64,000 nt of DNA from Epiperipatus broadwayi (GCA_028023455.1 JAQFVV010006203.1:9034876-9098875); one strand, 5' to 3'; shown: positions 25,028 to 38,365, counted from the stretch's first letter. Numbers and translations are program-made. The notes: generated by a model from the sequence alone, not told the origin.

Positions 25028-25191
25028 TTTCTTTGGCAGCAGTAAAAATGGTCCCTGGTAATTTAGGATGAGGATCTACTGTTTTGGCAGCAACAACAAT
25101 ATTGGCACCATCCCGTGCAGCTTTCAAAGCAATTGCCTTTCCTATACCCCGACTGGCACCCGTCACAAATATGGTTTTGTTTGCTAACATT
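25028..25191 (-). CDS. HSDL2: HSDL2 exon with Rossmann cofactor motif
   Basis: 164-bp exon encoding MLANKTIFVTGASRGIGKAI, then ALKAARDGANIVVAAKT and PHPKLPGTIFTAAKE. TGASRGIG is the SDR TGxxxGxG dinucleotide-binding motif. The PHPKLPGTI(F/Y)TAA(K/E)E block is specific to HSDL2. Donor GTAAGCA begins at 25027; the acceptor is a T-rich tract ending TTTGGTATTAG immediately before base 25191. Because this acceptor lies one base upstream of the ATG at 25190, and HSDL2 proteins have about eight further residues (an NTGKL-type segment) before this point, I read this Met as internal rather than the start. The first coding exon must lie further right and was not identified. Human HSDL2 is 418 residues with a C-terminal SCP2 lipid-binding domain, not in this window. 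Confidence 0.95.
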
Positions 25192-28100
25192 CTAATACCA
25201 AAACAAAAACAAAAAATTATTTACATGATTGAATTCATAAAATTCCAATCATCAAACTTTCAAAAAAGATGCATAATGTACTTTCTTGTGAATTAATTCC
25301 TTGCTTAAAATACTTTATTTGCTAAACTATGCCATTTTCTAAATTATGTAATTTTTTATTTGGCAATGAAAACTATCTATTTGCTATTTTACTTTCCTTT
25401 TCCTTGCTTCAATCACACATTTTTATAAGAGAACTTTCAAAAAGCAGTGTTTCCAAACAAACAACAAAATTTTAGCATATTACATATGAAAATGACATTC
25501 CATTAAATCCTCACATAAGAAATAGAAAAATTAGAAAACTAATGATTGATTATCTTTTTCTCAATAATTAAAATAGATTTGTAAAAATTTGGCTTATAAA
25601 GGTAGTGTACAATTTAAAGTTATATTTCTAAAAATTGTACATGTATATGTGTTAAACTAAGTGTGCAAACACTAAACTGTTAATTCTATATAGATAAAAT
25701 TATTTCTCAAAATTTTAATCTACAAGTCAATAAATTAACACATAACAAATTTTTAAAAAATACCATCATTGTAGTGGATACTACTGAATGAGGAATGGTG
25801 TTCATAAGCCATGCAACAATTATCTTGGAGGAGCTATTTGGTAATATTTGGATTGATGACAAAGTTGATAAGAAGTTGTTATGTGATGAATTTATAGGCA
25901 GGTACAATTTAATTTCACTTGATGTATAATTTGCTTATGATGTATACAATCCAATGGAAATAATAAATAGACTGACTTCTCAAACAATATTTAAACAATA
26001 AAGCAATTAATTGTTCTGATAGAAATGTAAATTTAAACATATTTTACCAGTGATTTGAGTGTCTAGCATGTTCAAATATTGTTTGAATAATTAATTTATA
26101 TATATATTACACCAGACAGACAATAAACACAACAATACTGATGATGAAGTTGATCATCCAATAATCATGTCCCATGTTAGACAATATATCAGATAACTAA
26201 TAGCTAAAATAAAGAATATGTGCAAAAATGTTCACTGTATAAAATTATCAATATCTAAATCATTTTCAGAATCATTCATCAGCATTGACTTGAATAACTT
26301 AATTACTTAAAATATGATCTCAATGAAATAATATTGATTCCTAGCAATAATAACTTTTATTGATTTATCTGGATTAACTATAAATTTACTATTAGCTATC
26401 ATAAATCAGCATTATTTGTTTTGAGAGTTAAGAATAGTTTTATACCTTTAGTGCCATCTATAAAGTCAGAGACTAATTTAACTATTTTTATTACTCCTTA
26501 AATATTAATTATCTATTAAGTTACCAAGAGTTAGCATGACTTAAAAATATTTTGAATGCTTTTCCTTATAAGTAAACTGTATAGATATAACAACTTAATG
26601 TAATGAATTAATGAATTATGATAATATTAATTCTAAATATATACAAATCATATTTCATTTCCATATATGGTGGATACATTTGTAAACACATAAATCATTT
26701 ATGCATAGTGTGTTTGTTTGTATATAATTCTGGGTGGGTTTAATAAATTATTTAGCACACACACCCATAACCTTTTCAAAGATATATGCCCATACTGCAC
26801 AAAATCATTCATTAGTTATATAACATTTTATGAAATAAAAGTTTACACTTTAATAACTCATAATAAAAAAATTATTATATATAAATGAAAATGTAAATTT
26901 TACAAAAAATACAAAAAAATAATAATTACAGTAAGTTTCCATAATTAATTAGTCTATTAAGTAAATGCTAGCATCTTAAAATATTTTAATTAACTAGGAA
27001 ATCATGCAAATATTACCTCATATTTTTCATCTTTGTTTAGATGTATTTTACTGTTCTTTTATCTTGCTTAGTTTTGCTTTATTGTGCCCAGTTTAATTTT
27101 AATACGATGTGTTTTTGACAGTATTTAAAATAACTATCTTCTTAATAAGTTAATCTTTCCTTAGTTAGAAAGTCTCTCCCAAATCTTAGGTTTTCCACAT
27201 ATGTCTTTCTGTATCATTAATTTTATTGAATTTGAGACTTTTGAAATTTAAACTTTCTTCATAATATCATTTTTATTTGAATCTGTTGTTTTCATTTTTG
27301 CATAGTCCCAACAGGCTACTGACTTAGGAACCCATTTTATCTTGTAGAATGACAGAAGGCAAATTATAGAACACTTTTAAGGCCATATTTTCAGATAATG
27401 ATGACCATTCAAGATTGACAATTAACAAATCATCTTATAAAAAAGAATAATTTTGGCATGGTTATAATTGAAAAACAATAATGATGCTAATTTAGCTTGT
27501 TCTTCAGTAAACTCATTGCTAATTTCTTTTTAAAGATTTCAACTAGCTCTTTGAGAATTGTATATTTCTATGTCTTCAAACACTGGCAACTATCTAATGA
27601 ATTTCACTTTCATCTTGCTCATTTGCAAACATAATTAGAGAAAATTTAAAGAACCAAACTAAATACTGATGTTGCTTTTCATCCCTTATATGTCTTTGTT
27701 CACCCAAGTCCTATTATATGCAATTTATGCTTTATGAATGAAAAAACAAGTCACTTGTTTACTAGATGTAATAACATATTTGTTTTTCTCCCAGTTTCTA
27801 ATTAATGCTTTATTTAATTCATAAATTAAATTAAAAAAACAAAATTTAACTGAACTCAATTTTTTTTTTCAACTTTAAATAACATTTTAGTTTTTGTAGA
27901 AATTGAAGTTTAACTCTTTAGAATGCAAAATTATCTTTACATAATTATAAAAATAAATAAAAACACGTTCTAAACTTTACAAACAAATAAAATTCATTTC
28001 ATAATATCCAATTTCAAATTTATAGATTAATTTCAATAATGCTTAATTGTATATAACAGTATTTGAAATACTTATGAATATTATAAAAATAACAGATTAT

Positions 28101-29315
28101 TGTGGCTGAGAAATTTAGCTCATGATTAAAACTACAATATGGTTTGTTTTTCCTTCAATAATACATTACATACTAATCTTAGAAAATATTGTTTTGCATG
28201 ATATTAGTTATCTTTATTTAATTTTAGCTATAATACAAAAATGAATTTAAATTCTTAAAATTGTTCAAATAACTCAAATTTCAAAAAAATGTACAGATAG
28301 TAAAATATTTCTCATAAAATAGTACATAACTGTTAATGCCACAACTTAATTTTACAATAATTCTAGTTCAGACCTAAATTGTTACACACAAAAAAACAAT
28401 AACTTATTTTAACTTCAAGACCTTTTCTCTTCTGATTAAATTGTATGACTTTATTGTTTATAGAGATTAATAAAAAAGTAAACAAAACCAAATTCTGACA
28501 ACTTAGATATCAAAATATAATGGTTAGCTCTATCAAAAATATACTATGCTCCAATTATTTGTCAATAGAATTAGTAATTCCTGTATGAGAATCAACTTAA
28601 TTTCAACCTTGATGTAACCCATTTTATATTTTTGTTATACATTTAACTAGTTTAATAATCACTTGATTATCTGTACATTTTTCAAGTTGGCCTTTTTGTT
28701 TATGAACTATTTGATAAACTTTTAAACTTATTATATCAACAAGCCAGAGATATTTATAATTTAATTTAAATATTTTGCTTATTTATGAATTTATCTATTA
28801 TATGAACTTTTGACTTATATTTTATATTATCTGATTTAACTATATACTTAATATATAGCATGGTATGATTTGAACATTTTTAATATTTCTAGATTAGGGG
28901 TACAAGATGCAATTTCTTTTAAAAAATTTAGTTGGATAAAATAGTTTATATTTTTAAATATTCAAGATAAAAGATCATTTTTATTTCTTAAATTGTTTTT
29001 TGTAAATAGTTTTTTAACATCACAACAATGATTGTAAATAATCACAATTTAGTTTAGATTGATTTTTCTCCTAAAGAAGTTTTTTTCAAAAATTAAAAAA
29101 TTTTAAAAAAGGAAAATATAAGATTTGTTTTTTTTTAATAGTTTAATTGAATGTAGTGTCTCTCTGAAGATATTCATAATTATTAAGGAAAATCATGTGT
29201 GTCTAATGTGATATGTAGTTATATAAATCATCTACAGGCTGATTTTATTTTGCTTAAATTTATAGGCAGTTTTCCTGTTTACTATGTGTCTGAAATTACA
29301 GAATGATATATATAT
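25192..29315. other. Probable first intron of HSDL2; no gene seen
   Basis: AT-rich sequence upstream of the cofactor exon. Rare short open frames (25084-25296, 25707-25907) show no family features and the first is partly antisense to the exon. Poly(A) and poly(T) runs only. No repeats with recognisable ends. Confidence 0.45.
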
Positions 29316-31500
29316 TGTAACGGTCAAGTTTCGTACATTCGTGTAACAGAATCTAGAATCCAGACAAAGAGACCAAAGCTGACCAGACCAGGATTGTAAT
29401 GTCCCGAATCCGACCACACTTCAACTTGTTTGCCAGTACTCCATGACTCAAGACCCTACGAATGACCCCACTTGAGGTTACACATAGTATATCCATCTTT
29501 CGCAGCTGGCATAGAGCAGGGAGAAACATGAGACTTGGGGATTTAAATATATATATATTAACTAATTCAATTGCTACCAGCACAAAATTAAAGATAACTT
29601 TCATAAATGGTAATTAATGCATAGTTATATTACATATATATAATTAACTAAGACTGAATTGGATTGAAATAGGAATAAGAAATAACATGAAACCAGAATA
29701 AACTTAACATATATTTATTAAACAAATAAACAAATTAATGTGGGAAAAGCACGCAGGCTTTATATGAGGATTTAGCATATCTCCTCACTAAATCTTTAAT
29801 TATTAATATGAAAGATACATTTAAAGAATCACTAAGTGATGCCTAAATAAGATTCTGCCAATTCCTATTGAAAGTAGTAGCTACCATTATAAATTTGCAG
29901 TACCAGACTTAGGCAAAATATTTATTATCTTTTCCTTTTAAATATTTTTATTTAAACATTTAAATAAATATTTTAAGCAAAATATTTATTGCAACATTAT
30001 TACTTCAATAAAGTATGAGCGTATAATTGAGCTCAGAGTAAAGATTGAACCCAGAAACCAAAGATATAAATTTCAGTTTAATACTGAATAATTGATTAAA
30101 TTATGGGACTAAGAATTAGCTATATGAGATCACCGACATGCTACAGCACTGGCAAATTACAATAACAGAGCACCCTGTGGATAGATTAGTCAATAGTTTT
30201 CGTGACAAACACCGGTACCTTGGAACCAACCATCATGCTGCTAAAAGGTCAGGGTGGCTAACACCACTGCCTGGAATTATACATCAGGTCTTACTAGTGT
30301 GCACCCCAAAAGAAGGTAAGATGGGATGGCCTTTCCCGAGGTCCCATCTTAAGGAGAAGATGCAGCAAAACATTAAACATTGAACATGAATTTAATGTAT
30401 CTAATCCGCCAAGCGAAAATATGACATTAATCATTACAAAAATATGGGGTAATAGCCCGGTCAGTATTACTATCATGAGCCAAATCTAACAATGCCATAT
30501 AAAATCAAGCGACATTAAGGGATAAAATATAATAAAACTCTGATTTATAGGTTTCAATCTATACATAGAAATTATTACGAGGGAGGCGAAAGTATATTTG
30601 ATCAACTGGCCAAATAATTACTAAATATACTTTCATATTACTAAGACTAGCACATTACTTTACTCTTAATAAGACAAGAATTTAATAATAAGCCACAATA
30701 CATTTTAAATTAAATAAAATTATAGGAATTCGAACCAGCAAGCATCGAGAATGTTATTAAGAAAAAAGTTATGGGAAGATATTGGCAATTATATCTCCAA
30801 ATATTTATTACATTTAAATACTCGCTGCTTTGAAGCATTGGCATATAAATAACAAAAATGACAGTAAGGAAATATTATAGGCACAACTGCAGTGATAGAT
30901 AAAGAAATTAGCATAGGTTACATTTAGTTTAATTAAGATATTTGTAAAGATACAGGCAAGTTATATAAATGAAATATTTATTTTAATGAGAAGTTATAAT
31001 GAAACATTTATAAGGTTTAGAAAATTGCATTAGTTTATATACAGTTTGCTAGCTTTAAACTTTTAAGTAGAAAATTTGGATTTAGAAATAGTTCATTAAT
31101 ACAGAGCTCTGAGGCTATAGATTGGCGTTACCGATTAATTAGTTGCTGGACTGTATAAGCAGGTGTTGGCTTTCAGGTATCATGGTCTTCTAGAGCAAGC
31201 TGTTGATGAATGGTTTCTTATGGAAGCTCTGGTAATTGAAGCATCGGCTGGCAGTGACACATCATTCTTTCCATGGATTTTAGAAGTAGCCATCACCTTT
31301 CACCAGTCAGATCTTTCAAAGATCAATCTGACGTGGATTCAGCATGGCAATGCTCTTCTAAAAATTAATGACTCCTCTTTCAAGCTTAAAATGTACCCTC
31401 TATTTATATTTTTACTAGAAAAGAACCTGTTTTGCTTGGAAACCCATTAACTCTATTTCAAATATCACCCTAAATTGTAAGATTTCTCAATTTGATTAAA
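29316..31500. repeat. GC-richer repeat-like block, family not recognised
   Basis: Composition shifts up in patches at 29316-29540, 30130-30390 and 31140-31360. The block begins TGTAACGG right after an (AT)n run, the same opening as the LTR-like insertion at 62315, so an old LTR-type insertion is possible; no matching CGTTACA end was found. The open frames 29232-29604 (minus), 30138-30476 and 31163-31450 lie in these patches but resemble no family I know. Unassigned transposable-element debris is the likeliest reading. Confidence 0.35.
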
Positions 31501-34441
31501 AATACTTTTGAGTTTCCATGATGCTGTAAATCCTCTTCCAGGTGTCAAAATAGTTTTGCTACAGCGGTTTTAATGACAACATTTTTGCTATAAACAAATT
31601 TAAGTATAGCAATTATCAACTTTCTAAATTTGATTTAACCCCAGGTGCAGTGGCCTTAAATGCAAATCTGTTTACGGCTAACTTTTTATTTTTTAACTAA
31701 TTTAAATAAAAACTTTTTGCTCTTTTACAAAATAAAATCACGCCACTCTACATATATTATTATATAAGGTGAATCATACATCCACATACAAATTTATGTT
31801 TACTAAATTTAATAAATTGACAATTCTACTATTTAAAATTATAACCTAAATCATTATTTTATAAAATATAAAATTTAAACCATTATATTCACTGTAACAT
31901 CTACTAGCCTATGTATGTACATTGTTTATTCATATGTGCATATATAATGCTGCGCACCCCAGCCATTATAGAAAGGTTTATATGTTTATTTATCAAAATA
32001 TTCATTTTAATAGGGTTTGAACTCAGCACAGATAAGTTTGGTGGTTAAACTAAAATGTGCAACAAGAAGGGCTTGAACCTGACCATTGCAATATATGTGC
32101 ATTTATATAATGATGCAATAGATATTTATCTGTCACACTTGAATTTGTATATGTTTACATATTATTCCTGCTTGATGTGCTTGCTGATAATTTTGTTTTG
32201 CTTTGGATTCAGAGGCATTTCTTCCCATCAATTATATGCTTTGCTTTGTATTTCTAAGAGGCATTTTTATTTTTATTTTAAAGTGGTATAGAACCAAATG
32301 CATAGTATATAGATTTAGTTTTATAATGATCTGTACAGTGAGAATATTTATAGTGAATTAAAACTGTTTTGTTATTACTTTTTTATGTAAAAGTAAATAT
32401 ATGTATATATGTGCACATCTTAATTTGGAATACATTAATAGAAAACAAATAATAGATTACTTGGTAATCTTCAGAGATGATACAGTATTATCATGCAAAA
32501 TTTTGGTGAATAGTAAGTAATATTTAAGGCTACCAAATACCAAATGGACTATATACCAACATAAAAGGGACAATTATCATTGAAATGCATTTGTATTTGC
32601 ACTATTATCTTGTACAATAAATAAGTGTTTTGTTATTATTAGATGTGTTTTAGCATTTGTTTACTGATGTCTGCTCTGACAATTGGTATTTCCAAAGAAT
32701 CTCTGCTCTCTGCAATCTAGAGACAATTATAAATGATGAGTAATGATACAGCAGTATAGGCATTTATATTTGATACCCTCAACAGTAAACTATCATATTC
32801 TAGGTTACAGGTATAGCATCAACTGGCCTTATATTTTGTGGACATTCTTAAGAGTAGTTTATGACAATTATCCACTATTTAATTTTGATTGTCATAATAA
32901 ACAATAGTTGTTTACTTCCTTGTTCATTGAATTGAAATCTTTAATGTAAGACTGATTTGTAAACTGGATAAATTTACTTTGCTTGAACAAATTCATTATA
33001 GTTTTTATTTTTATTTTCTGACAAATGATTAAGTAAATCAATGAATCCATTGGTCCATTAAATATCCTTTTTATTTTCTTATTAAAAATTCCCAATTGTA
33101 TCTTAATTTCTTCATTAGAATTACTCTTAAAAATTTGAAATAGAAGCATTTTCACAATTCAAAATTTCTTCTGACATCCATTGAATTGTTTTTGTGCTCA
33201 TATGACGTTGAACATCAATGTGGTAAAAATAAACTAGCCAGAATAAGATATTTTTTACTTTCCTTAATTAATCATTTTAGTGAAATTACCATATAAATTA
33301 AAATGTTAATATTAACATTATGAGATCACATTCTGTTCACAACAATATAAATTTTATAACATTTCTCCTAAGCTTCAGAAGCTTTACATAAACTTGAATA
33401 AAATAAGTAGATATTAAGTGATAAAAATTTTACTTGAATGTATACTGTGGCTTTAAGAATTAAAAAAAAAAGATACTACTATCTAATAAATTTAAGCTGG
33501 AGGTCAGAAGGTCAATATTAATTTAAATCTATTTATATATTATCCTAGGTTATAACAATCTTGTATAATAAAAGAAAGTCAATTGAAAATAAGTACTTGG
33601 AAGTTGATAATCTAATTTAGATTTCAGTATTTTTATAATCACCTATATCTACATTAGAAAGTAATGTTACAGAATAATTTCATATATTCTCCTGCCTTAA
33701 TATCTACTGGATTTGTTTCCAAGCATTCCTGTGAATAATTGAAATTGAAAAGCAAATCCTATGTAATATGTGTTTAACATACATCCATATTTCTACAATA
33801 CAATTTAATTTAGCAAATGTTCACATTCAGACATCAACAAAATTAATAAAAAACCAAAGCAGTTGTGAAAAAAACAATACAGTAATAAATGAAGGGAAAG
33901 AGTAATCACATGATTTAATCACAAACTAAGAAAATGGTGATTGAGATACAATGCGGGATAGCATTCATATTGATCAGAGTCTATAAAGTTTATAAATTTA
34001 AATTGATGAATGTCTATTTTGTAAATGCTTTAACTTAAAAATTTGGTTTGTTTGTTTGCTTTATTTGGGTTAAATCTTATAATTAATTTTTAACATACTT
34101 CTAACGAAAAGATTTTCTTAAAATTTTATACATGTTAGTTATCAATGACAATGCAATATTTCAGGGTTTTCCAGCTGGTTTTTCAGTCTAACAGTGTTGG
34201 TAGGCTGAATTTCAATTGGTGTTAATATTGATTCAATAAGTTTTCAATGAAGTATAATAGATGATGGTATATTTTATAAAAATACACTTTCAATGAATTT
34301 TATTACTAATTCATTAAAAAGTTTTCATATTTAATTAAAATAAATGAACAATGAAATATTAATTTCTCTTCATTATTAACTAAAACTTGCTTTTTTAAAA
34401 ATGCTGCCTTCAAAAACACAAAAATATTGTAAACAATTTTT
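31501..34441. other. AT-rich stretch, no gene seen
   Basis: Open frames at 32055-32291 and 32892-33155 are AT-driven. A string GGGTTTGAACTC at 32011 resembles a tRNA B box but has no A box at the right distance. No exon or transposon ends recognised. Confidence 0.4.
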
Positions 34442-34566
34442 AATGTGGTCTAATTTTTTTTTTTCTCATGTGTCATAGCATCAGCCGGGAAGCAAACCCT
34501 CTAACCCGAGACAACTACTTGTAAAGCAGCTGTCGCTGACCTCTCAACCACCAATGTGTTCTAATT
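34442..34566 (-). mobile_element. Short tRNA-derived SINE/retropseudogene with 14-bp TSD
   Basis: Minus-strand body 34552-34456. An A-box-like TGGTTGAGAGG is followed about 45 bases later by a B-box-like GGTTTGCTTCCC, then GGCTGATGC and an A-rich tail (A11). Both sides carry near-identical 14-bp target duplications, AATGTGGTCTAATT at 34442-34455 and AATGTGTTCTAATT at 34553-34566 (one mismatch). Body plus tail is about 97 bp, so it is either a very short SINE or a retroposed tRNA-like transcript. TSD plus A-tail plus Pol III boxes make LINE-driven retroposition clear. Confidence 0.85.
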
Positions 34567-36663
34567 TCATTTCAAATACTAGAAATAGAGCATTGTTTAC
34601 ATTCTCCATTTTTAAATTTGAGTATGATTAGTTACAAAAAGTCAGTTAACAAAATATCCGAATACTAAAAAGTAAAAAAATAATATATTTTTATTTAAAA
34701 ATGCTTTTAATTTAATCAGTATTGCATGAAAAATAAAAAAATTTTTTTTTTTCTTAAACCATAATTTTGAAAAAATTATTTTTTTGTTTTTAGTGCATTA
34801 TTTTTATTTTTTCAAATCATGGACTATTAAAACTATAAAAGGTGAGTACATGGATGCAGAGAAAGTACTGTAATACGTAATCATGTCAACAGTAAAATAA
34901 CAGGATGAAGAAATCACAAACTATTCCCATATATGTTGAGAAGTGTATGAGTAGGCAAGAATGTTCTTCACATAATCAAAAATCATCACATTTTAATAAT
35001 TATTATTAATAATATAAATTATTATTTTAATAGGTTTTGGACAGATATTATTATTGATAAAATATTTTTAGGTACATTTGTTATGTCAAAAAATATTGAA
35101 AGAATAAAATAACTCAATTATCATTTATCTAAACTGATTATCAAATTTAACTGTGTGAATACGTGAGCCTTGGTATAAGAAATTTACAATAGAAAAAAGC
35201 ATTAAGATTACTTAATCTAATTATCATTATCAACCAAATCTAAAGAACACATATGGTAACAAAAAAATTTTATTATTATATTTATACGCTGGCCTAAAAA
35301 AAAAATTAGTATCTTATATTAAAATGTACATTATTATTGTATTTGCTGGCTTATAGGATGCATCCCCCCCCCGCCTCAAAATATGCTTAAAATATGGAGT
35401 GCATCTTATGCTCCAGTAATCAAAATTATGAGTTGAAATTTCAATCAGTCTAAAATTTCTGGTTTATATTAATATACATGTATAAGTATATTCTTGCATT
35501 TTGTCCTTTTGTGAAACAAAAAAATATTTACAAATATATATGTATGTAAGCATGCATGTAGGCTATACATAGCTACACAACATAGTCATACTAATATATG
35601 TATATATATTCCATAATCATATCCATATCAGAGTGAAACATTCAAAATAACTTAATATTCTCATAATTTTTAAAAAAATATTTTAAAATTAAATGGTTAA
35701 TACATAAAAAAAAAAAAGTTCCCTCAAAAATATAGATCTATCCATAATGTAAAAAAACATACAGTTAAGAAAAGAGATAATCTTCAAAATATTTAGCTCT
35801 GGAGATTAATTTCAGGGTTTTGAGAATGAAGATTAAAAGGTACCTAACTACAGTGTTCTCTAGTTACATTTTTTGTAGACATAAATAACTATAAAATTAG
35901 TGCAGCAAATCATTATAGAAATTCATAAAAAAATGTACAAAACTTTTTTTTTTTGTTAAAAATGTGTATAAAAAAAAGAGAGCATCTTACATGCTGCTGT
36001 GACATTTATCCAGTAAATATGGTACATCATATTTAGCTAAATTAATTAAAATGGAAAGGAATATTCCACAATTTATTATGTTTGTTTTTTTTTTAAATAA
36101 TATATTTATATGCTGGACTAAATAAAATATATCTTATATTAAAAGATATATTAATACATGATATTTAGCTAAACCAATAAATCATATGATCATTATTTCC
36201 TATGCTTACCCAAACTATTAAAGAGTAATGTGATATGATATGGCTTCTTCTTTATCGAAGTCAGGAATCTCTCAGACACTAGGCCCAGAAAAACCTGTTA
36301 GCCACCTTACTTTATCTTTCCATTCCCTACCCTAAGTTTTTCCAATATTCTTCTCTATCCTACTTCAGCCCATTTCCACAATATCATCTTTGTCCACTCC
36401 ATAAGCTATACATCTAGATTCCTCTTATCTTTTTCCAAACCCAGCATAAAAACCAAAAACCCACTTTCTGTATAATCACTTTGTTTATATTTATTCTCCC
36501 ACAACTTTATTATTTGTACTCTTTCTCCTTGTAAGCATTTTCATTTAATTAGCAGATACCTAATATTTTCCATGCCTTTCTTACATAACATGCAGACTAA
36601 ATCACCGACATTTCTACATTTATGTGTATATTCTCTTGTTGCTAACGACAGTGGCAAACTCTC
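34567..36663. other. AT-rich stretch with dispersed short repeats
   Basis: Two related units occur at 35281-35330 (TTTATACGCTGGCCTAAA...ATCTTATATTAAAATG) and 36105-36160 (TTTATATGCTGGACTAAA...ATCTTATATTAAAAGA). A phrase around 36040-36075 (TTAAAATGGAAAGGAATATTCCACAA) recurs at about 37305-37335. A GC-rich C9 run lies at 35365. These look like old non-coding MITE pieces. No gene seen. Confidence 0.4.
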
Positions 36664-36850
36664 ATACAGTAGTATCCACCCAATGCAAGCCTTAGTAATC
36701 AATGAATGCAAGAAAGGTTTGTGCAGAGAATCCCTATTTAGTGCCTACTCTTTCAATATCACCAGATGAGTAGGCCCTGGATAGGGATTTTTTTGCATAC
36801 ACCTTCATGCACCCATTGATTACTAAGGCTTACACTGGGCACTACTGTAT
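36664..36850. mobile_element. Foldback MITE, arms about 90 bp
   Basis: The left arm starts ATACAGTAGTATCCACCCAA and the right arm ends with its reverse complement form (CACTGGGCACTACTGTAT). Both arms share AAGCCTTAGTAATCAATG and AATCCCTAT with GCCTACTC near the tip (about 36748-36772). Same family as 12112-12470. The frame at 36572-36769 is not coding. Confidence 0.75.
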
Positions 36851-37098
36851 GAAGAATTTGTGTAAGCATAGGAAATGATGAACATATGATGTTTTAGTGG
36901 TTTTATTCCAATCCTTCCCATACGATGATGATAACTATGGTTTTAAAAAACCAAAGATACCAAAATGTATAGATACTGAACTGACTTCAGATCAATATTA
37001 TTAGATAAAAATTATTAGATAAGCAAATGAGCTTGGCTTGAAAACATTATTGTATTTTAATCTTGGTCTCATAGTTTTATAGTTAACTAAATAGATAA
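36851..37098. other. AT-rich spacer between two repeat-family copies
   Basis: Nothing recognised beyond AT-rich sequence. Confidence 0.35.
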
Positions 37099-37265
37099 AA
37101 GGTGGCTGCTGGAGAGTTGCATTTGATCCTACAACCTAGGTGCAGTGTTCTCAGATCCAAGGCTCCTCAATAATGAAAGCCACAAGATAGAAACTAGTCT
37201 GGGAATATTGGACAAGTAAGCACTAGATAGGTATTTTATGCAAAAATCTTCTTTCAATAGACGAC
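37099..37265 (-). mobile_element. MITE fragment related to 12112-12470
   Basis: The reverse complement aligns to 12160-12310, sharing CCCAGACTAGTTTCTA, TTGTGGCTTT and ATGCAACTCT. With the foldback at 36664-36850 it reconstitutes both halves of the copy at 12.1 kb, in rearranged orientation. Confidence 0.65.
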
Positions 37266-37480
37266 ACTATTTTATGGGGTTTGCTACATATTGAACTAAA
37301 TTAGTTAAAATGATAAGGAATATTCCAAAATTTAGTATATATTTTTAGAAATAATATATAATACAGTTAATCGTGAACTTTCAGTGATTAGCCAAATTTT
37401 CATGTCATTCTTAAGAGTTAAGATGATATATTAGGAATAAAAACATAAACATTGAAACAATATTATAAAATGTTTGCCTG

Positions 37481-37622
37481 AAGGTTTGTGATGATGGCAT
37501 TTTAATTGTATTTATATGTCGAAAAATTTAAATAAAGTTTAAAATTTGTCTAAAAACATCCAGTATTTAATGTTCGATGATGGAAAGAGTCCAACATATA
37601 AATACAAATATTATAAAATACC
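37481..37622 (+). mobile_element. Penelope-like terminal fragment with inverted flank
   Basis: The core at 37522-37600 (AAATTTAAATAAAGTTTAAAA...ATCCAGTATTTAATG...GATGGAAAGAGTCCAACATA) is the terminal segment of the 18.2-21.0 kb PLE family. The preceding 37481-37520 (CCTGAAGGTTTGTGATGATG onward) is the reverse complement of what follows that core in the 18.4-kb copy. So the fragment is bounded on the left by an inverted copy of its own downstream sequence. Confidence 0.65.
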
Positions 37623-37698
37623 TAATATAATAGTCAAAAATAACAGCATTTTTTTCAGTTAAGACAAACAAATAACTATGATAATGTTGAAATATATT

Positions 37699-37957
37699 TA
37701 TTAACAAAATGTAAACATTAAAAGCGTAAAGTTAAACTAATCAATAAATAATCAAAATTACCCCAAATCCAAAACTCAATCCAACTAACCAAGAAAATAA
37801 ATCTACAACACAACCACTGGTTTCATAGATCCAAGCAGATTTCTCAAGTTTAAAGAACTACAAAACAACAACATATTTATATTAAACATTACCAGGTAAT
37901 TTTGATTATTTATTGATTAGTTTAGCTTTATGCTTTTAAGGTTTACATTTTGATGAG
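37699..37957. repeat. Inverted repeat, arms about 62 bp, 133-bp spacer
   Basis: The left arm 37699-37762 (AAAATGTAAACATTAAAAGC... to ...AATCAAAATTACC) is complementary to 37896-37957 (GGTAATTTTGATTATTTATT to ...GTTTACATTTTG) with only a few mismatches. It may belong to the 5' terminal structure of the PLE-like element that continues at 39.9 kb (inference). Confidence 0.75.
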
Positions 37958-38197
37958 ATTTTTTGCATTTAGTAGTGTTGCTGATATAGTGTAAAGGTTT
38001 ATGTTTTATTTTATCTATTTGTATATATTTACATGTTGATTTGTTGCACGAGTCTTGTTGGAAGGAATTAGGTTTGTGATTATTTAGTTATATATATGTT
38101 TGTTTTGTCTGTAATATTTGTTGGTTAGAATGTTGTATTATAAAATAACTTAAATTATATTTTTTTTTTTTTTATTTGGAAGCTTCTTCGTCAGCGA

Positions 38198-38224
38198 GTA
38201 AATCGTTTTTAGGCTATATATTGA
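38198..38224 (-). other. CTGACGA hammerhead-like string
   Basis: The minus strand reads TTTACTCGCTGACGAAGAAG, then CTTCC. CTGANGA is the conserved hammerhead ribozyme core string, and GAAG-AAG-CTTC can pair behind it, but the second conserved GAAA is missing. Listed because the same CTGANGAAG arrangement occurs in other PLE ends in the window. Confidence 0.3.
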
Positions 38225-38365
38225 TATAAAAACAAAGAAAGGAAAAAAGGATAAAAAAAAATTGTGTATTTCTTATTTGTGATTCATCTTTATGGGTTTG
38301 TGGGATTTTGTTTTTAATAATTTTTGGTAGTGTTCTATTAGATCGTGTCAGCCGCTTGATGACGC

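Noticed and set aside
29316-31500. Full LTR element starting TGTAACGG
   Set aside because: No matching end, target duplication or pol domain; kept only as an unassigned repeat-like block.
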